A stretch of DNA of 64,000 bases from Armigeres subalbatus (taxonomy: Eukaryota; Arthropoda; Insecta; Diptera; Culicidae), in contig NC_085140.1 of assembly GCF_024139115.2 (NCBI RefSeq), positions 418,078,283-418,142,282 of the forward strand, given 5' to 3'. The translations under genes and the position numbers were made by a program. Below are positions 36,100-46,520 of this stretch, piece by piece; the first letter of the stretch is position 1, and every line of letters begins with the position of its first letter. The notes beneath the pieces are model-generated. The model saw only the letters and a program-made list of their open reading frames with translations, made no database searches and was not told where the DNA came from.

Positions 36100-36740
36100 A
36101 TTATTTTGGGAATACCCTAATTAATCCACCTAGCGGTATCGGCGACTTTCTGGTGTACTATGGAAAAATAGTATTTTTACCTTAACTTTTGAGTCCAAAA
36201 AAAAAATTTATGCATTTTTTGTACAAAAAATAGTGTATACGGCTCAAACCTCAGACTATTATGCTGTGATTGAGCACATTTATCGATTTAAATAATCATA
36301 TATTGAGGATCTTACCGAAATTATGCCACCAAACGGCTTTCTTACTTTTGGTTATTACGCTAAGTATTCAAAACCAACAACAATGGTTCAAATCTATCTA
36401 CAAAACGATGCATTATTGTTGAATTATTGATTAATTTGCATGATGAGCCAAAGTTGCATCCAGGCCTAACATTACCTCCCGTTACTCTAGTATTTTCGCC
36501 ATTTTTCTTAGACCCAAAGTTTGATCTAGTCAATTTTCATCAGAAAGCAATGAAACTTTTCAGTACATTGTCCGATCCATTCAGTTTTCGATTGGAAATA
36601 ATGTAAGACCTAAGTGATTTCATCGCAGCAACTAGTCTGCGTGATTCTATCGTTGGGTCGCTGCAGGCAAAATATGTTTGTATTTTAGAACGAACATGTA
36701 GCCTTTCGGTATACTTCGTGTCCGAGAAAGACAAAAAGGG
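36100..36740. repeat. Diverged family-D repeat, copy b
   Basis: It begins AATTAATCCACCTAGCGG at 36119 and ends TGTCCGAGAAAGACAAAAAG near 36738, matching the two ends of family D with decay. The interior is not clearly similar. Confidence 0.5.
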
Positions 36741-37694
36741 GTCTTGAGAATCAATAAAATAGGCAATGATCCGCACATAAAATAATCATTTACAGATGCT
36801 TGCTATCTCTACTTGGTGCCAGTCGTATTTCCGTTTGTTGCTGAAGATTTTCCCGTGGAAATTCATAAGAACTGCCGTGTAGCTTTAAAAGTCTTTCCGG
36901 TGGAAACTCAAAAGAAACTTCCACTGAAATTCTAAAGAAAATGATTGAAAATGCAGATAAATAGCCAGTGGAAATTCATAAAACAAAAATTACAAGATAT
37001 TCAGACGAATTTCTAAACAGGAAATAAGAGGATTTTTTTTGCCTGGAAATTGGGTGACAAGCAATTTGATTTCATGTCTTGTTATGATCGAAAAAGCCTC
37101 ATGCTTGTCGTCTATCGTCGTTAATTATTATGAATTGAGAACAATTCTGGAATCCTTTTTACGCACCCAAACACATCGTTCTATGGTGGCGAGGTTACGT
37201 TTTCGTCTGTCGAATGAGTGACTGCTTCATCAGGTTTGGAACCACATTGGTTTGATATAAATGGCAGATCTGAAAATTTTGTCTCAAATGCAACAGCTTA
37301 ATTGACAATCGATCAAGTAATTGCATGGTAGGAAAAGAGAGGGAACGGACTTCCATGGAAAAGTTCTTGAAGTGAAAAGTTTGTGAGTATGTTCTAGAGA
37401 AAATATATAGTCAAATTTCAATATACCAATCAACCCCTTTTTCAATCTCCCTCTCACATCCTCGATACGCCCCCTAATATGAAAACAAACATATTAAATA
37501 ACATATCATTTAAATTCAAAAATTGAAATTAAAAAAATCGAAGTAAAAAACACTCCGGATAATCGAGTCTAAAATTCCGGATAATCGAACCCCGGATAAT
37601 CAAGTCCGACCTGTCATGCAAAAACATGCGAAATGATAGAAAAAATGCGATCTATTATCTTAAAGTGTTTTTTTGACCTTATGTGATTTTTTCA
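36741..37694. other. GAATT-like repeat and AT-rich sequence
   Basis: 36840-37030 carries the loose GTGGAAATTCATAAGAA words of the GAATT-rich repeat. 37545-37613 is the right inverted end of the composite element. No gene is seen. Confidence 0.45.
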
Positions 37695-37757
37695 ATACAT
37701 TTTACGATGCACGAGAAGGCACCATCACCGCTAGGTGGATTAATTTGGGTTTTTTTA
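37695..37757 (-). repeat. Family-D terminal fragment, minus orientation
   Basis: CACGAGAAGGCACCATCACC followed by GCTAGGTGGATTAATTTGGG is the complement of the family-D left end. Confidence 0.65.
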
Positions 37758-37837
37758 ATCAATATCCTAATCCCATGTTTTATTCTATTCACCTAAAAAT
37801 AATGGAGCAAATATTTCGCATAATTATACCCTAAGTC

Positions 37838-38440
37838 AGCGGTTCTCAACCTGGGTACATGTACCCCTTGGACACATTTACTGGTTTGCTTGACACCAAC
37901 ATTCGTATTGACGGACCTTGAAACAAAAAAAAACGACTATTACTTCCTTTTTTTCAGCTAATTTTGTTTCCTAAAAATTACTACCAGTTTCACCGATTCA
38001 AAGCCCAGAGTTGGTTTTTATTTGGACATACTTATAATATAAATTTAACTAAATAGGTATTAAACTGACAAAAAAGGCAATTAACTTTGATTGAACGTTA
38101 GGAACTATCCCTTTCCCGTGGTGTTCACGGAGATGCAGAGGATTCCTCGGTCTCTTGTAGCAATGAGTGTAGTACTAATTTTCCTCTCCTATCCCTAAAG
38201 TGACTGTGAGGCCATCGTAATTGGTCTTGAGTTAATGAATGTTATCCCAAAACAGCAGTTACAGCAGGAAGCTAGGACTTCCATGGGCCACCTGAACCAA
38301 CTGTGCCATTTTGCCCCGGAAGAAGCTACTTAAGTTAAAAGTTAGTTAAAAAGGTTGAATTTTGTTGCCTTGAATAATCAAAACGTATGTTAAAGATTCC
38401 TCCCGACGTTTAGACTTTATTTCGAGTCTTCTCCAAGGCG
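37838..38440. other. Possible hAT-type element end, otherwise unassigned
   Basis: CAGCGGTTCTCAACCTGGG at 37838 reads like the end of many hAT elements. The matching right end was not found, so the element is truncated or the match is chance. The rest is unassigned AT-rich sequence. Confidence 0.3.
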
Positions 38441-38625
38441 AGAATTGAATGAGCGAGTGGGTCTCGATTCGAACCCCGACCTTCAGCATGATCTTCTTTG
38501 TAGCAATGCGATGTTTCAAAGCAAAGATATTATTATTGCATTGATGTATCCCAAGGTTTACGATGAAATATCCTCTCAGAACCGGACCGGGAATCGAATT
38601 CGTGATGGTCTTGCATGGGAGGATT
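38441..38625 (-). repeat. Possible tRNA-related SINE remnant
   Basis: GATTCGAACCCCGACC and then CAGCATGATCTTCTTTGTAG read as the complement of a B box and of the 5' part of Feilai (CTACAAAGCAAGACCATGCTG). A second GGAATCGAATTCG lies near 38590. Similarity is partial and there is no A box or tail in the right place, so confidence is low. Confidence 0.35.
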
Positions 38626-39753
38626 GAAAGTTTCATGACCTATACTATTTTTTTAAAATATTAAACTTCTTAATTTTTCTGTCCATTTTACGAAAGATTT
38701 ATCATAACTCAAGGTCCAAATGATTTACCATTTTCACAGATTCATATTAAAAAAATGGGGGCAAATTTAAGGTCTGAAGGGGTACCATTCGTGAAAAAAA
38801 TTGAGATCCTAAGGTAGAGAAACATTCTATTCCAAACAGATAGATTACACAATTGAGCAATTCTCTGTGAAATCGAAGGTCGATTTAATATTTTTTGATT
38901 TCCCAGAAATTTTGAGTATACATCCTTTATGGCAAAAAAACATTATCTGCATAATTGGTTTGCCATTTAAACTCTGGTGTACTTTTGACAAGGGCCTAAC
39001 CAAAAACACCTTGAACACTTTCAAAAAAATATAACTTGAAAAAGGTTTGTCCAACCATGACCAACCACTGCTACAATACTTACATTTTAATCAATACATT
39101 TCGACGACAGCAGTAAATTTTAATTCTATGTTAAATAGATTTGAAAAACATTCTAAAAAGACTGGAAATTAAAAAAAGCGTTGTATCTCAGAAACGGCTG
39201 CACTTAGAAAAAATTGATGTTACCTTTTTCCATTGGAAATTTAACGTACTTTCATAAAAACGAATCGATAAAAATGTAAAAATAATATTTAAACCATTTT
39301 TGAAAAATGAACTTATTTAAAAAAAATTATTTCTTTTTTGTCCATCATTTCTCCATCATGACCTATAGTGCAAAATAATTCATATATTATCTGCTACAAC
39401 ATATCAAAAATATTGATTGATTTTTCCAAGCCCTTTCCAGGGTTCGTAATGCTAACTCAATCTCAGAAGCACAGGATGTTCACTCACAAACAATTTCAGG
39501 GGAAATCACAATAAAAATGAGCTTTTATCATACAAGCTTATAAATAGATCTATCAGCTGATGGTATTAAAATGGATATTGGTGTTAAAACCACTCCGTAC
39601 GAAATGATTAAATCCAAAAAAAGGTGCGGCCCGCGAGCCGCACTTTAATTTTCCTTTGATCAAGTCATACGTAGCGATTTTAATACTAATATCCGAGCAA
39701 TACCATCAAATGACCGATATATTTATTAGCTTTCGTTCAAGTACATGCTCATT
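38626..39753. other. AT-rich sequence without recognised features
   Basis: It has long A/T runs and no open frame with a domain. Nothing else could be supported. Confidence 0.45.
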
Positions 39754-41476
39754 TTTATTGTGTAAAAAGCACCCTGTCCATGGATAAGGGGCTTGACGTT
39801 GATATTTCAAGTGTCTTAAAAAGATTTTTATTTTATTTTTATTTTTGTTGTTTAATAGAGTGCTTTTTTCAAACAAAGGTTAAGTTCAACACTAAATTAA
39901 AAAAAATTAGGATATTTTTCCATTTTTTATATCTCTTTCACAAGAATATCGTTATTTTAATGGTAATGGTTTGAAAATAAGCTCCGTAGAGAAACTTTTA
40001 TCACATCTTACTTAAATAAGGTCAACAGTTATACCAAACACTTGAGGTACCATGCCTCCAAGTTAACTAATGGTTAGTGTCGCACGATCTAACAACAACT
40101 GCCTATTGGTAAATTTGGAGGTGCCGGCAGGGCTCAGTAGGGGTCTAACTAACATAACTCTAATACTAACAAGACCCTGAAACAAACGCTTATCCAAATA
40201 GCATACATCTATTTATACTTGTAGTAGTAGCTAACAATAATTCATTTTGTACCCGTATAGCTGAAGTAGAATTTTAGTAGTGAAAAGTAGAATTTGTAGA
40301 TTTACTAATTTGGCATTGGAGATAGTGAATGTATCTATTATATCTTCTCGATAATCTTTATTTTAGTCTCTCTAGCTGCATGGATCAACGCAAAAAAACT
40401 GTTTCTCTCTTCCTTCTATTAGGTTAGTTAGAAAAATTAGCGGATATATAGGGGACATGACTTAGTGTTTCTCGTATTAAGACAAATTCGCTGACCTTTA
40501 CCTTATAATAAAATAAATGACCGATAGTAAAATAAATGACTGAAATTTAAAGATATCAAATAAATAATGAAAAACGAAAATAAATACATGACCATCGGTG
40601 GACAGAAAGATAAGAGACAGAGTTCTGTTTAGAATAGTTAATTGAGACCATTGCACTCACAAGATAGAGAATAACTAGTACCACTATTATTGCTACAAGA
40701 CTAATAACTTGACCACTTACGGAAATGAGGATAGACCATATGATGCGTTGAATATTGTATACCCTGAATCTGAATAACTGAATTTTAGACCTCATTATTT
40801 TAATAAATAATAAAGGTTTGAATATTAGAAAAGGGAATAGAACTTGACCAAAAAAAGCAATTACGGAACAACTGGACAGAAATTTTGTATAATCATCACT
40901 ATTAGACTACTGAAACTTTAACATATGACATTACTGTGACTGATAGGATACAATTAACTCGACGACGTATTGACAAACATCCGATACTCAACCGTGTTAA
41001 AATAAGGGAAGCTCTTCAATGTATCCATTTATTACAATAGTACTTAAATTAATCTATTTTGAAACTACCCTACCAGAATGATATCATTACATCTTTATTC
41101 GAAATTGTTACTTGGAAATGGCAACAGTACCACCCGTTGTCAACATAGACTACTATTAGGTATTGAATGTCGGCTCCAAGTAACTAATAATTAAATTTAC
41201 ATGTTAACTACTTATTCAGAAAACATCTATGTATATGTTGAGCTTCCATTATTTGTTCGGTTTATAATTGACAGACTGTAGATAGAAAGAATAATGTATC
41301 GGTATGATCACAATACAAACCCAGGCCGCAGTGACCTAGTGAGCAACATAGCTTGAGTCGTCTGCTAGTATTGTGTATCACATGGAGAGCCCAGCCAAGA
41401 TACCAGTCTATTAAGACTACAGCTGGTCAACTCTCAAAAAAAAAAAAAAAAAAAAATGTTTATTGTGTAAGAAGCA
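39754..41476 (+). mobile_element. Poly(A)-tailed retroposed insertion with 18-bp duplication, no ORF
   Basis: TTTATTGTGTAAAAAGCA at 39754-39771 and TTTATTGTGTAAGAAGCA at 41459-41476 differ by one base and bracket the insert. A run of 21 A (41436-41456) sits just before the right copy, so the insert was made by target-primed reverse transcription of a polyadenylated RNA. The 1.7-kb body contains no open frame with a recognised domain. It is either the 3' UTR of a 5'-truncated LINE or a retrocopy of a non-coding RNA. Confidence 0.75.
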
Positions 41477-42029
41477 AATTAAAGAAAAATGCCCAAAATT
41501 AGGATCAATGGTAGCAGTGTAAATGGTAGCAGTAGCAGCCACTGTAGAGCAAATGACTTAGTGCCTACATGCAGATTGCCTGGTGGTTTGACTAAAGTGA
41601 ACGCATCAGTTCAAATCCCGTCACGGCAATACTTCGAATCGAAAAAAGAACTTCATCCAAAAACAAATTTTCGTTTATCTTCAAAGGCTCTAGAGAAAAT
41701 AGTGATGAATTAAAGATTTTTTTTTGGCTCAATTAAAGAAATTTTCAGTCCTATGCTGGCTCATCTCTAAAGGTTAAAGATTTTCATCACTAAAAAAAAG
41801 AAATAAGATTCTCAATTGGCACGAAAATCACTTGCTCGAAACGAAAATTTCCCATTAAACTTTTTAAAACAAGTATCTTAAGGGGATCCGCCACTTGTCA
41901 ATCATAATCGTTTGTCTGAGATATTTATCAGTTGTAAAATTACAATTAATATTTTTACGATGAACTACCCGGAATTAGTTTTTTCTTTTATAGAAGGTTT
42001 TATATTGCCTTCCCGCCTTTTTCAGGAGA
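41477..42029. other. No gene recognised
   Basis: GCTCAATTAAAGAAATTTTCAG and GCTGGCTCATCTC near 41725-41765 look like a LINE tail remnant. The open frame leading into the LINE at 42030 is flank sequence. Confidence 0.4.
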
Positions 42030-43890
42030 AGAAACGCCGCCTGGAAGAAGCGGAGTGCGAGGAGATGGAACAGCTGTGCCGTTCTCAAGATACACGCAAG
42101 TTCTATCAGAAGCTCAACGCATCCCGCAAAGGCTTCGTGCCGCGAGCCGAAATGTGCCGGGATAAGGATGGGAGCATCTTGACGGACGAACGTGTGGTGA
42201 TCGAAAGGTGGAAGCAGCAGTACGAGGAACATCTGAATGGCGCTGAGAGTACAGGCAGTGAAAGTCAAGGCAGCGGAGGAGATGACTACGTCAGTTGGAA
42301 CGTCAGTTACGACGATGGAAGCCAACCAGCCCCCACCTTGAGGGAAGTTAAGGATGCCATTCAACAGCTAAAGACCAATAAAGCAGCTGGTAAGGATGGT
42401 ATTGGAGCTGAGCTCATCAAGATGGGCCCGGAAAAGCTGGCCACTTGCCTGCACAAACTGATAGTCAGAATCTGGGAAACCGAACAGCTACCGGAGGAGT
42501 GGAAGGAAGGGGTTATATGCCCCATCTACAAGAAAGGCGACAAACTGGAGTGTGAGAACTTTCGAGCGATCACCATCCTTAATGCCGCCTACAAAGTGAT
42601 ATCCCAGATCATCTTCCGTCGTCTGTCACCATTAGTGAACGAGTTCGTGGGAAGTTATCAAGCCGGCTTCGTTGACGGCCGCTCGACAACGGACCAGATC
42701 TTTACTGTACGGCAAATCCTTCAAAAATGCCGTGAATACCAGGTCCCAACGCACCATCTGTTCGTTGATTTCAAGGCGGCATACGACAGTATAGACCGCG
42801 TAGAGCTATGGAAAATTATGGACGAGAACAGCTTGGGAAGCTTACCAGACTGATCAAAGCAACGGTGGATGGTGTGCAAAACTGTGTGAAGATTTCGGGC
42901 AAACACTCCAGTTCGTTCGAATCGCGCCGGGGACTAAGACAAGGTGATGGACTTTCGTGCCTGTTGTTCAACATTGCGCTAGAAGGTGTCATGCGGAGAG
43001 CCGGGTGTAACAGCCGGGGTACGATTTTCAACAGATCCAGCCAATTTATTTGCTTCGCGGATGACATGGACATTGTCGGCCGAACATTTGCAAAGGTGGC
43101 AGAACTGTACACTCGCCTGAAACGTGAAGCAACAAAAGTTGGACTGGTGGTGAATGCGTCAAAGACAAAGTACATGCTTCTGGGCGGAACCGAGCGCGAC
43201 AGGGCCCGCCTGGGAAGCAGTGTTACGATAGACGGGGATACCTTCGAGGTGGTCGAGGAATTCGTCTACCTCGGATCCTTGCTAACGGCTGACAACAACG
43301 TTAGTCGTGAAATACGAAGGCGCATCATCTGTGGAAGTCGGGCCTACTACGGGCTCCAGAAGAAACTGCGGTCGAAAAAATTTCGCCACCGCACCAAATG
43401 TGTCATGTACAAGATGTTAATAAGACCGGTAGTCCTCTACGGACATGAAACATGGACAATGCTCGAGGAGGACTTGCAAGCACTCGGAGTATTCGAGAGA
43501 CGGGTGCTTAGGACCATCTTTGGCGGTGTGCAAGAAGACGGTGTGTGGCGGCGAAGAATGAACCATGAGCTCGCCCAACTCTACGGCGAACCCAGTATCC
43601 AGAAGGTAGCTAAAGCCGGAAGGGTACGATGGGCAGGACATGTTGCAAGAATGCCGGACAGCAACCCTGCAAAGATGGTGTTCGCTTCCGATCCGGCAGG
43701 TACGAGACGGCGCGGAGCGCAGCGAGCGAGATGGGCAGACCAGGTGCAGAACGACTTGGCGAGCGTGGGGCGTATCCGAGGATGGAGAGATGCGGCCTCG
43801 AACCGTGCATTGTGGCGTCAAATTGTTGATTCAGTGTTATCTGTTTAGATGTTAACTAAATAAATGAAATGAATATTGCTTTCATTCATC
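42030..43890 (+). pseudogene. 5'-truncated LINE ORF2, reverse transcriptase with RWAGHVARM C-terminus
   Basis: The frame reads into a linker (RKFYQKLNASRKG) and then a reverse transcriptase: NKAAGKDGIGAELIK, EEWKEGVICPIYKKGD, FRAITILNAAYKVISQI, AGFVDGRSTTDQIF, HLFVDFKAAYDSI, GLRQGDGLSCLLFNIALE, CFADDMDIVG and KTKYMLLG. All catalytic aspartates are kept. A frameshift lies between 42815 and 42850, right after FKAAYDSIDRVELW. The C-terminus has WRRRMNHELAQLYGEP, GRVRWAGHVARMPDSNPAKM and RRGAQRARWADQV. The endonuclease is missing. The C-terminus suggests an RTE-like or related clade, which I cannot fix. It ends with a short AAATAAATGAAATG tail. Three fragments of the same or a close family lie within 6 kb downstream. 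Confidence 0.85.
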
Positions 43891-44120
43891 TAGTCATCTA
43901 GAACGAATCAGGTTCTATACAACAATTGAAAACGCAAAAAAGTTCCTTTCGCGGGATTCGGGAAAGAATTTTATTCAGAAATTAAATGGTGAAACTCCAA
44001 AGCGATTTCTGGAAAACATCAACAGGGTTTCGTGAACTATTTACGGATAACTCCGACGGTATTTCCACTGGAATTTCCACTGAAAAGTTAAAAAGAAATC
44101 TTCGAAGAAATTTTTACTAG
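43891..44120. repeat. GAATT-like quasi-tandem repeat
   Basis: It uses words like TCGGGAAAGAATTTTATTC and GGAATTTCCACTG, as in other GAATT-rich blocks. Confidence 0.5.
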
Positions 44121-44444
44121 GATTCTATGAGGAAGTGGGCCCTCCTTAGCCGTGCGGTAAGACGCGCGGCTACAAAGCAAGACCATGCTGAGGGTGGCTG
44201 GGTTCAATTCCCGGTGCCGGTCTAGGCAATTTTCGGATTGGAAATTGCCTCAACTTCCCTGGGCATAAAAGTATCATCGTGTTAGCCTCATGATATACGA
44301 ATGCAAAAATGGTAACCTGGCTTAGAAACCTCGCAGTTAATAACTGTGGAAGTGCTTAATGAACACTAAGCTGCGAGGCGGCTCTGTCCCAGTGTGGGGA
44401 TGTAATGCCAATAAGAAGAAGAAAAAGTAAGATTCTATGAGGAA
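44121..44444 (+). mobile_element. Feilai-type tRNA-derived SINE
   Basis: A perfect 14-bp duplication, GATTCTATGAGGAA, sits at 44121-44134 and 44431-44444. The SINE (44135-44430) opens with a tRNA-like region containing an A box (TTAGCCGTGCGGTAAG) and a B box (GGTTCAATTCCC) for RNA polymerase III. It ends in GAAGAAGAAAAAG. The sequence matches my memory of Feilai from Aedes aegypti, including CTGGGCATAAAAGTATC and CTAAGCTGCGAGGCGGC. This is the best single clue to the genus. Confidence 0.92.
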
Positions 44445-44499
44445 TTCAATAAATAAATTTCCAAAAATAGAGGGGAGGATTTCTGCAGGATTTTGCTCC

Positions 44500-44775
44500 G
44501 AAAAATTACGAACGAACCATCTTTGCAGGTTTGCTGTCCGGAATTCTTACAACATGCCCTGCCCATCGTACCCTTTCAACTTTATCCACGTTCTGAATAC
44601 TGGGTTTGCCTTAGAGTTGGGTTGGGCGAGCTCGTGGTTCATCCTTCGCCTCCACATACCGTTGTCGCACAAGATGGTCCTAAGCATGCGTCTCTTGAAA
44701 ACTCGGAGTGCTTGCAAGATCTCCTCGAAGATGACCCAATCCTCATGTCTTACCTGCATAATAAAAAGCCCACTT
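44500..44775 (-). pseudogene. LINE C-terminal fragment, antisense relative of 43420-43690
   Basis: The minus strand reads ALRVFKRRMLRTIL and WRRRMNHELAQ, matching the LINE at 42030-43890. The nucleotide phrases TTGCTGTCCGG and GCCCTGCCCATCGTACC are the complement of that copy near 43620-43670. It is short and frame-broken. Confidence 0.75.
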
Positions 44776-45344
44776 GCCGTTTTTCATACCAAATGGTCAA
44801 CTTTGGAGATCTAGATCTCGGTTGCGTGTGAACCAATTTTGCTGAAAATTTGACAAGAGCTCAGATAAAGCTTGAATTTTACCATAGGGTGCCACTGTAC
44901 CAGTTTTGCCCATGTTCCTAATTTGATCAATTTCTTGCATGACTCCGAAAATAAAGCAATATGCAATAGTAGCTCTAAAAGGAGATATATATCTTATATT
45001 TCTTTGCTGTTGGATTATTAGGAAAATATGCATTTTTAATGGTTGGCCATATTAGGCACTAAGGTAGCCAGAACCGGTACACTTACCCTACCTATGTTTC
45101 GACTACATTGATTCATTGGGTAAAAAAATATTGCGGTAATACCAGTGGGCTTTTCATAATGCCGGCCACTGTATAAGCGTTCTGTATAAGATACATTTTG
45201 GTGCGGGTGTAAACCTTTTTTGATTGCAGTTTCCTATGGAGCCCATTCACTCGAGAAGCACATTTGTCATATATCAGTCACTGTGGCTCTTATGCGACCG
45301 AATCCAGTCACATTAGAGTTGCAATTAAATCGAACTGAATTGTG
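44776..45344. other. No gene recognised
   Basis: This is AT-rich sequence with no domain or repeat I can name. Confidence 0.4.
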
Positions 45345-45470
45345 CTATTTATTTGCTCAGACTAAGGCCGGAGTGGCCTGTGCAGTACTTAAAAGTCTTT
45401 TTCATTCAGCTCGGTCCATGTCTGCACATCGCCAGCCACGCAAATCGTCCTCCACCTGATGCCTAGGTCC
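45345..45470 (-). pseudogene. 3' end fragment of the LINE family seen at 49116-49472
   Basis: The complement reads GGCCACTCCGGCCTTAGTCT and then a short AAATAAAT tail. Upstream of this (in the complement) it reads GTGGAGGACGATTTGCG and GGCTGGCGATGTGCAGACAT. Both parts align with 49345-49470 in the same order. A separate unassigned C-rich piece follows to about 45640. Confidence 0.7.
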
Positions 45471-45789
45471 TTGCCGATTTATCGAGTCGTACCATCTTAT
45501 ATGTCGTTCGCAATGATTGCTTTCAAATGCGGCTTATCGGGCCTGCACAAACCTCCGGTCTCTTCGGAGGGCCGTTGTGTCAGGTCTGTTTAGCGTCCCA
45601 CCTAACGCCAGGACCTGGGCTTGTGCGCTATGAGCGGCGCACTGTATCCGTGTCTTCACCTTGTACGTACTTTATACGAAGAAAACATAAGAAAACATAG
45701 AATTTGGTAGAATATATTATCATCCGGTATCGAAACAGTAAAATAAATGGTGTCAAATAAATATAATTATGTAAAAAATAGATAATGTA

Positions 45790-46520
45790 CAGGGTGTTCA
45801 ATAAGTTCGAATACAAATGTTTGATCATTGTGTTTGTAAGCCCAATGTACATATTCTTTATTAGTATTGGTGTCAGCGTTAGCGGTATATATACGCTATC
45901 GGATGTGTGTAGTGTTGACATTCTGTCACTTGTTGTTTGTTTATTACGCGCGTTGAAAATGGATTGGGGCATCATAAATAGCCGTTTTTGAAGGTCAAAA
46001 TCATTGCGGCGTACTTCAAAACTGAGATTTTGGGGACGATTGATGCCCCCAGTGGCCCGGTGCTAAGACAGAGATGAGCCCCACGTGTTCCAATAGGACG
46101 ATAACCCTTTATACACGGAAATTGCGATTTTAGCCTAATATGGGGACAATTTCATTGACTTTTTGGACAAAACATTGCGACCACTCAGCCTCCCGGATTT
46201 GAACCCTCTTAACTTTTTTGTTTGGCCCTTTATTATTTTAAAGCTGAACGAATGCAAGGACAGTAACTTGGACCAGTTCGAGATGTAATTATCAAAATCT
46301 GGATCGAAATGCCCATGCAGACCGTGCGTGCCGCTTGCGATGGGTTTTAGAAAAGTTTGAAGCTCGTGAAGAAGTACAAAATAGAGGCCATTCCAAAAGA
46401 AATGTTACAAACGTTCCTTACAAACAATACTTACAATGAAATGCAACCAGGAAAAGAAATAATTCAATCTCAATTTTTAAACATTTTTTGAAAGTGTATT
46501 CGAACTTATTGAACACCCTG
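45790..46520. mobile_element. Decayed mariner/Tc1-type element
   Basis: The ends are perfect inverted repeats, CAGGGTGTTCAATAAGTTCG, flanked by TA on both sides. On the + strand the interior keeps pieces of a transposase: LPDLNPLNFFVWPF near 46195-46230, then LDQFEM and CRPCVPLAMGF. The SPDLNPLDFFVW pattern holds the last catalytic aspartate region of the DDE/D domain. Internal deletions reduce the element to 731 bases, so it is inactive. Intact ends could still be recognised in trans. Confidence 0.85.

Larger units (their letters stand above)
32713..37613. mobile_element. Composite 4.9-kb region bounded by CAGGTCGGATTCGATTATCC inverted ends
   Basis: The left end CAGGTCGGATTCGATTATCC pairs with the complement of the right end (CAGGTCGGACTTGATTATCC), and both are followed by further copies of CCGGATAATCGAA. 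TA precedes the left end; the right is followed by TC, so one base of a TA duplication may have mutated. Such ends resemble pogo/Tc1-type elements. The interior is filled by other repeats (32797-33232 and 33275-36075), so it is nested. No transposase frame was found. Confidence 0.5.

Noticed and set aside
38441..38625. Possible tRNA gene on the minus strand
   Set aside because: There is a B-box-like word but no cloverleaf could be drawn; a decayed SINE is the better reading.
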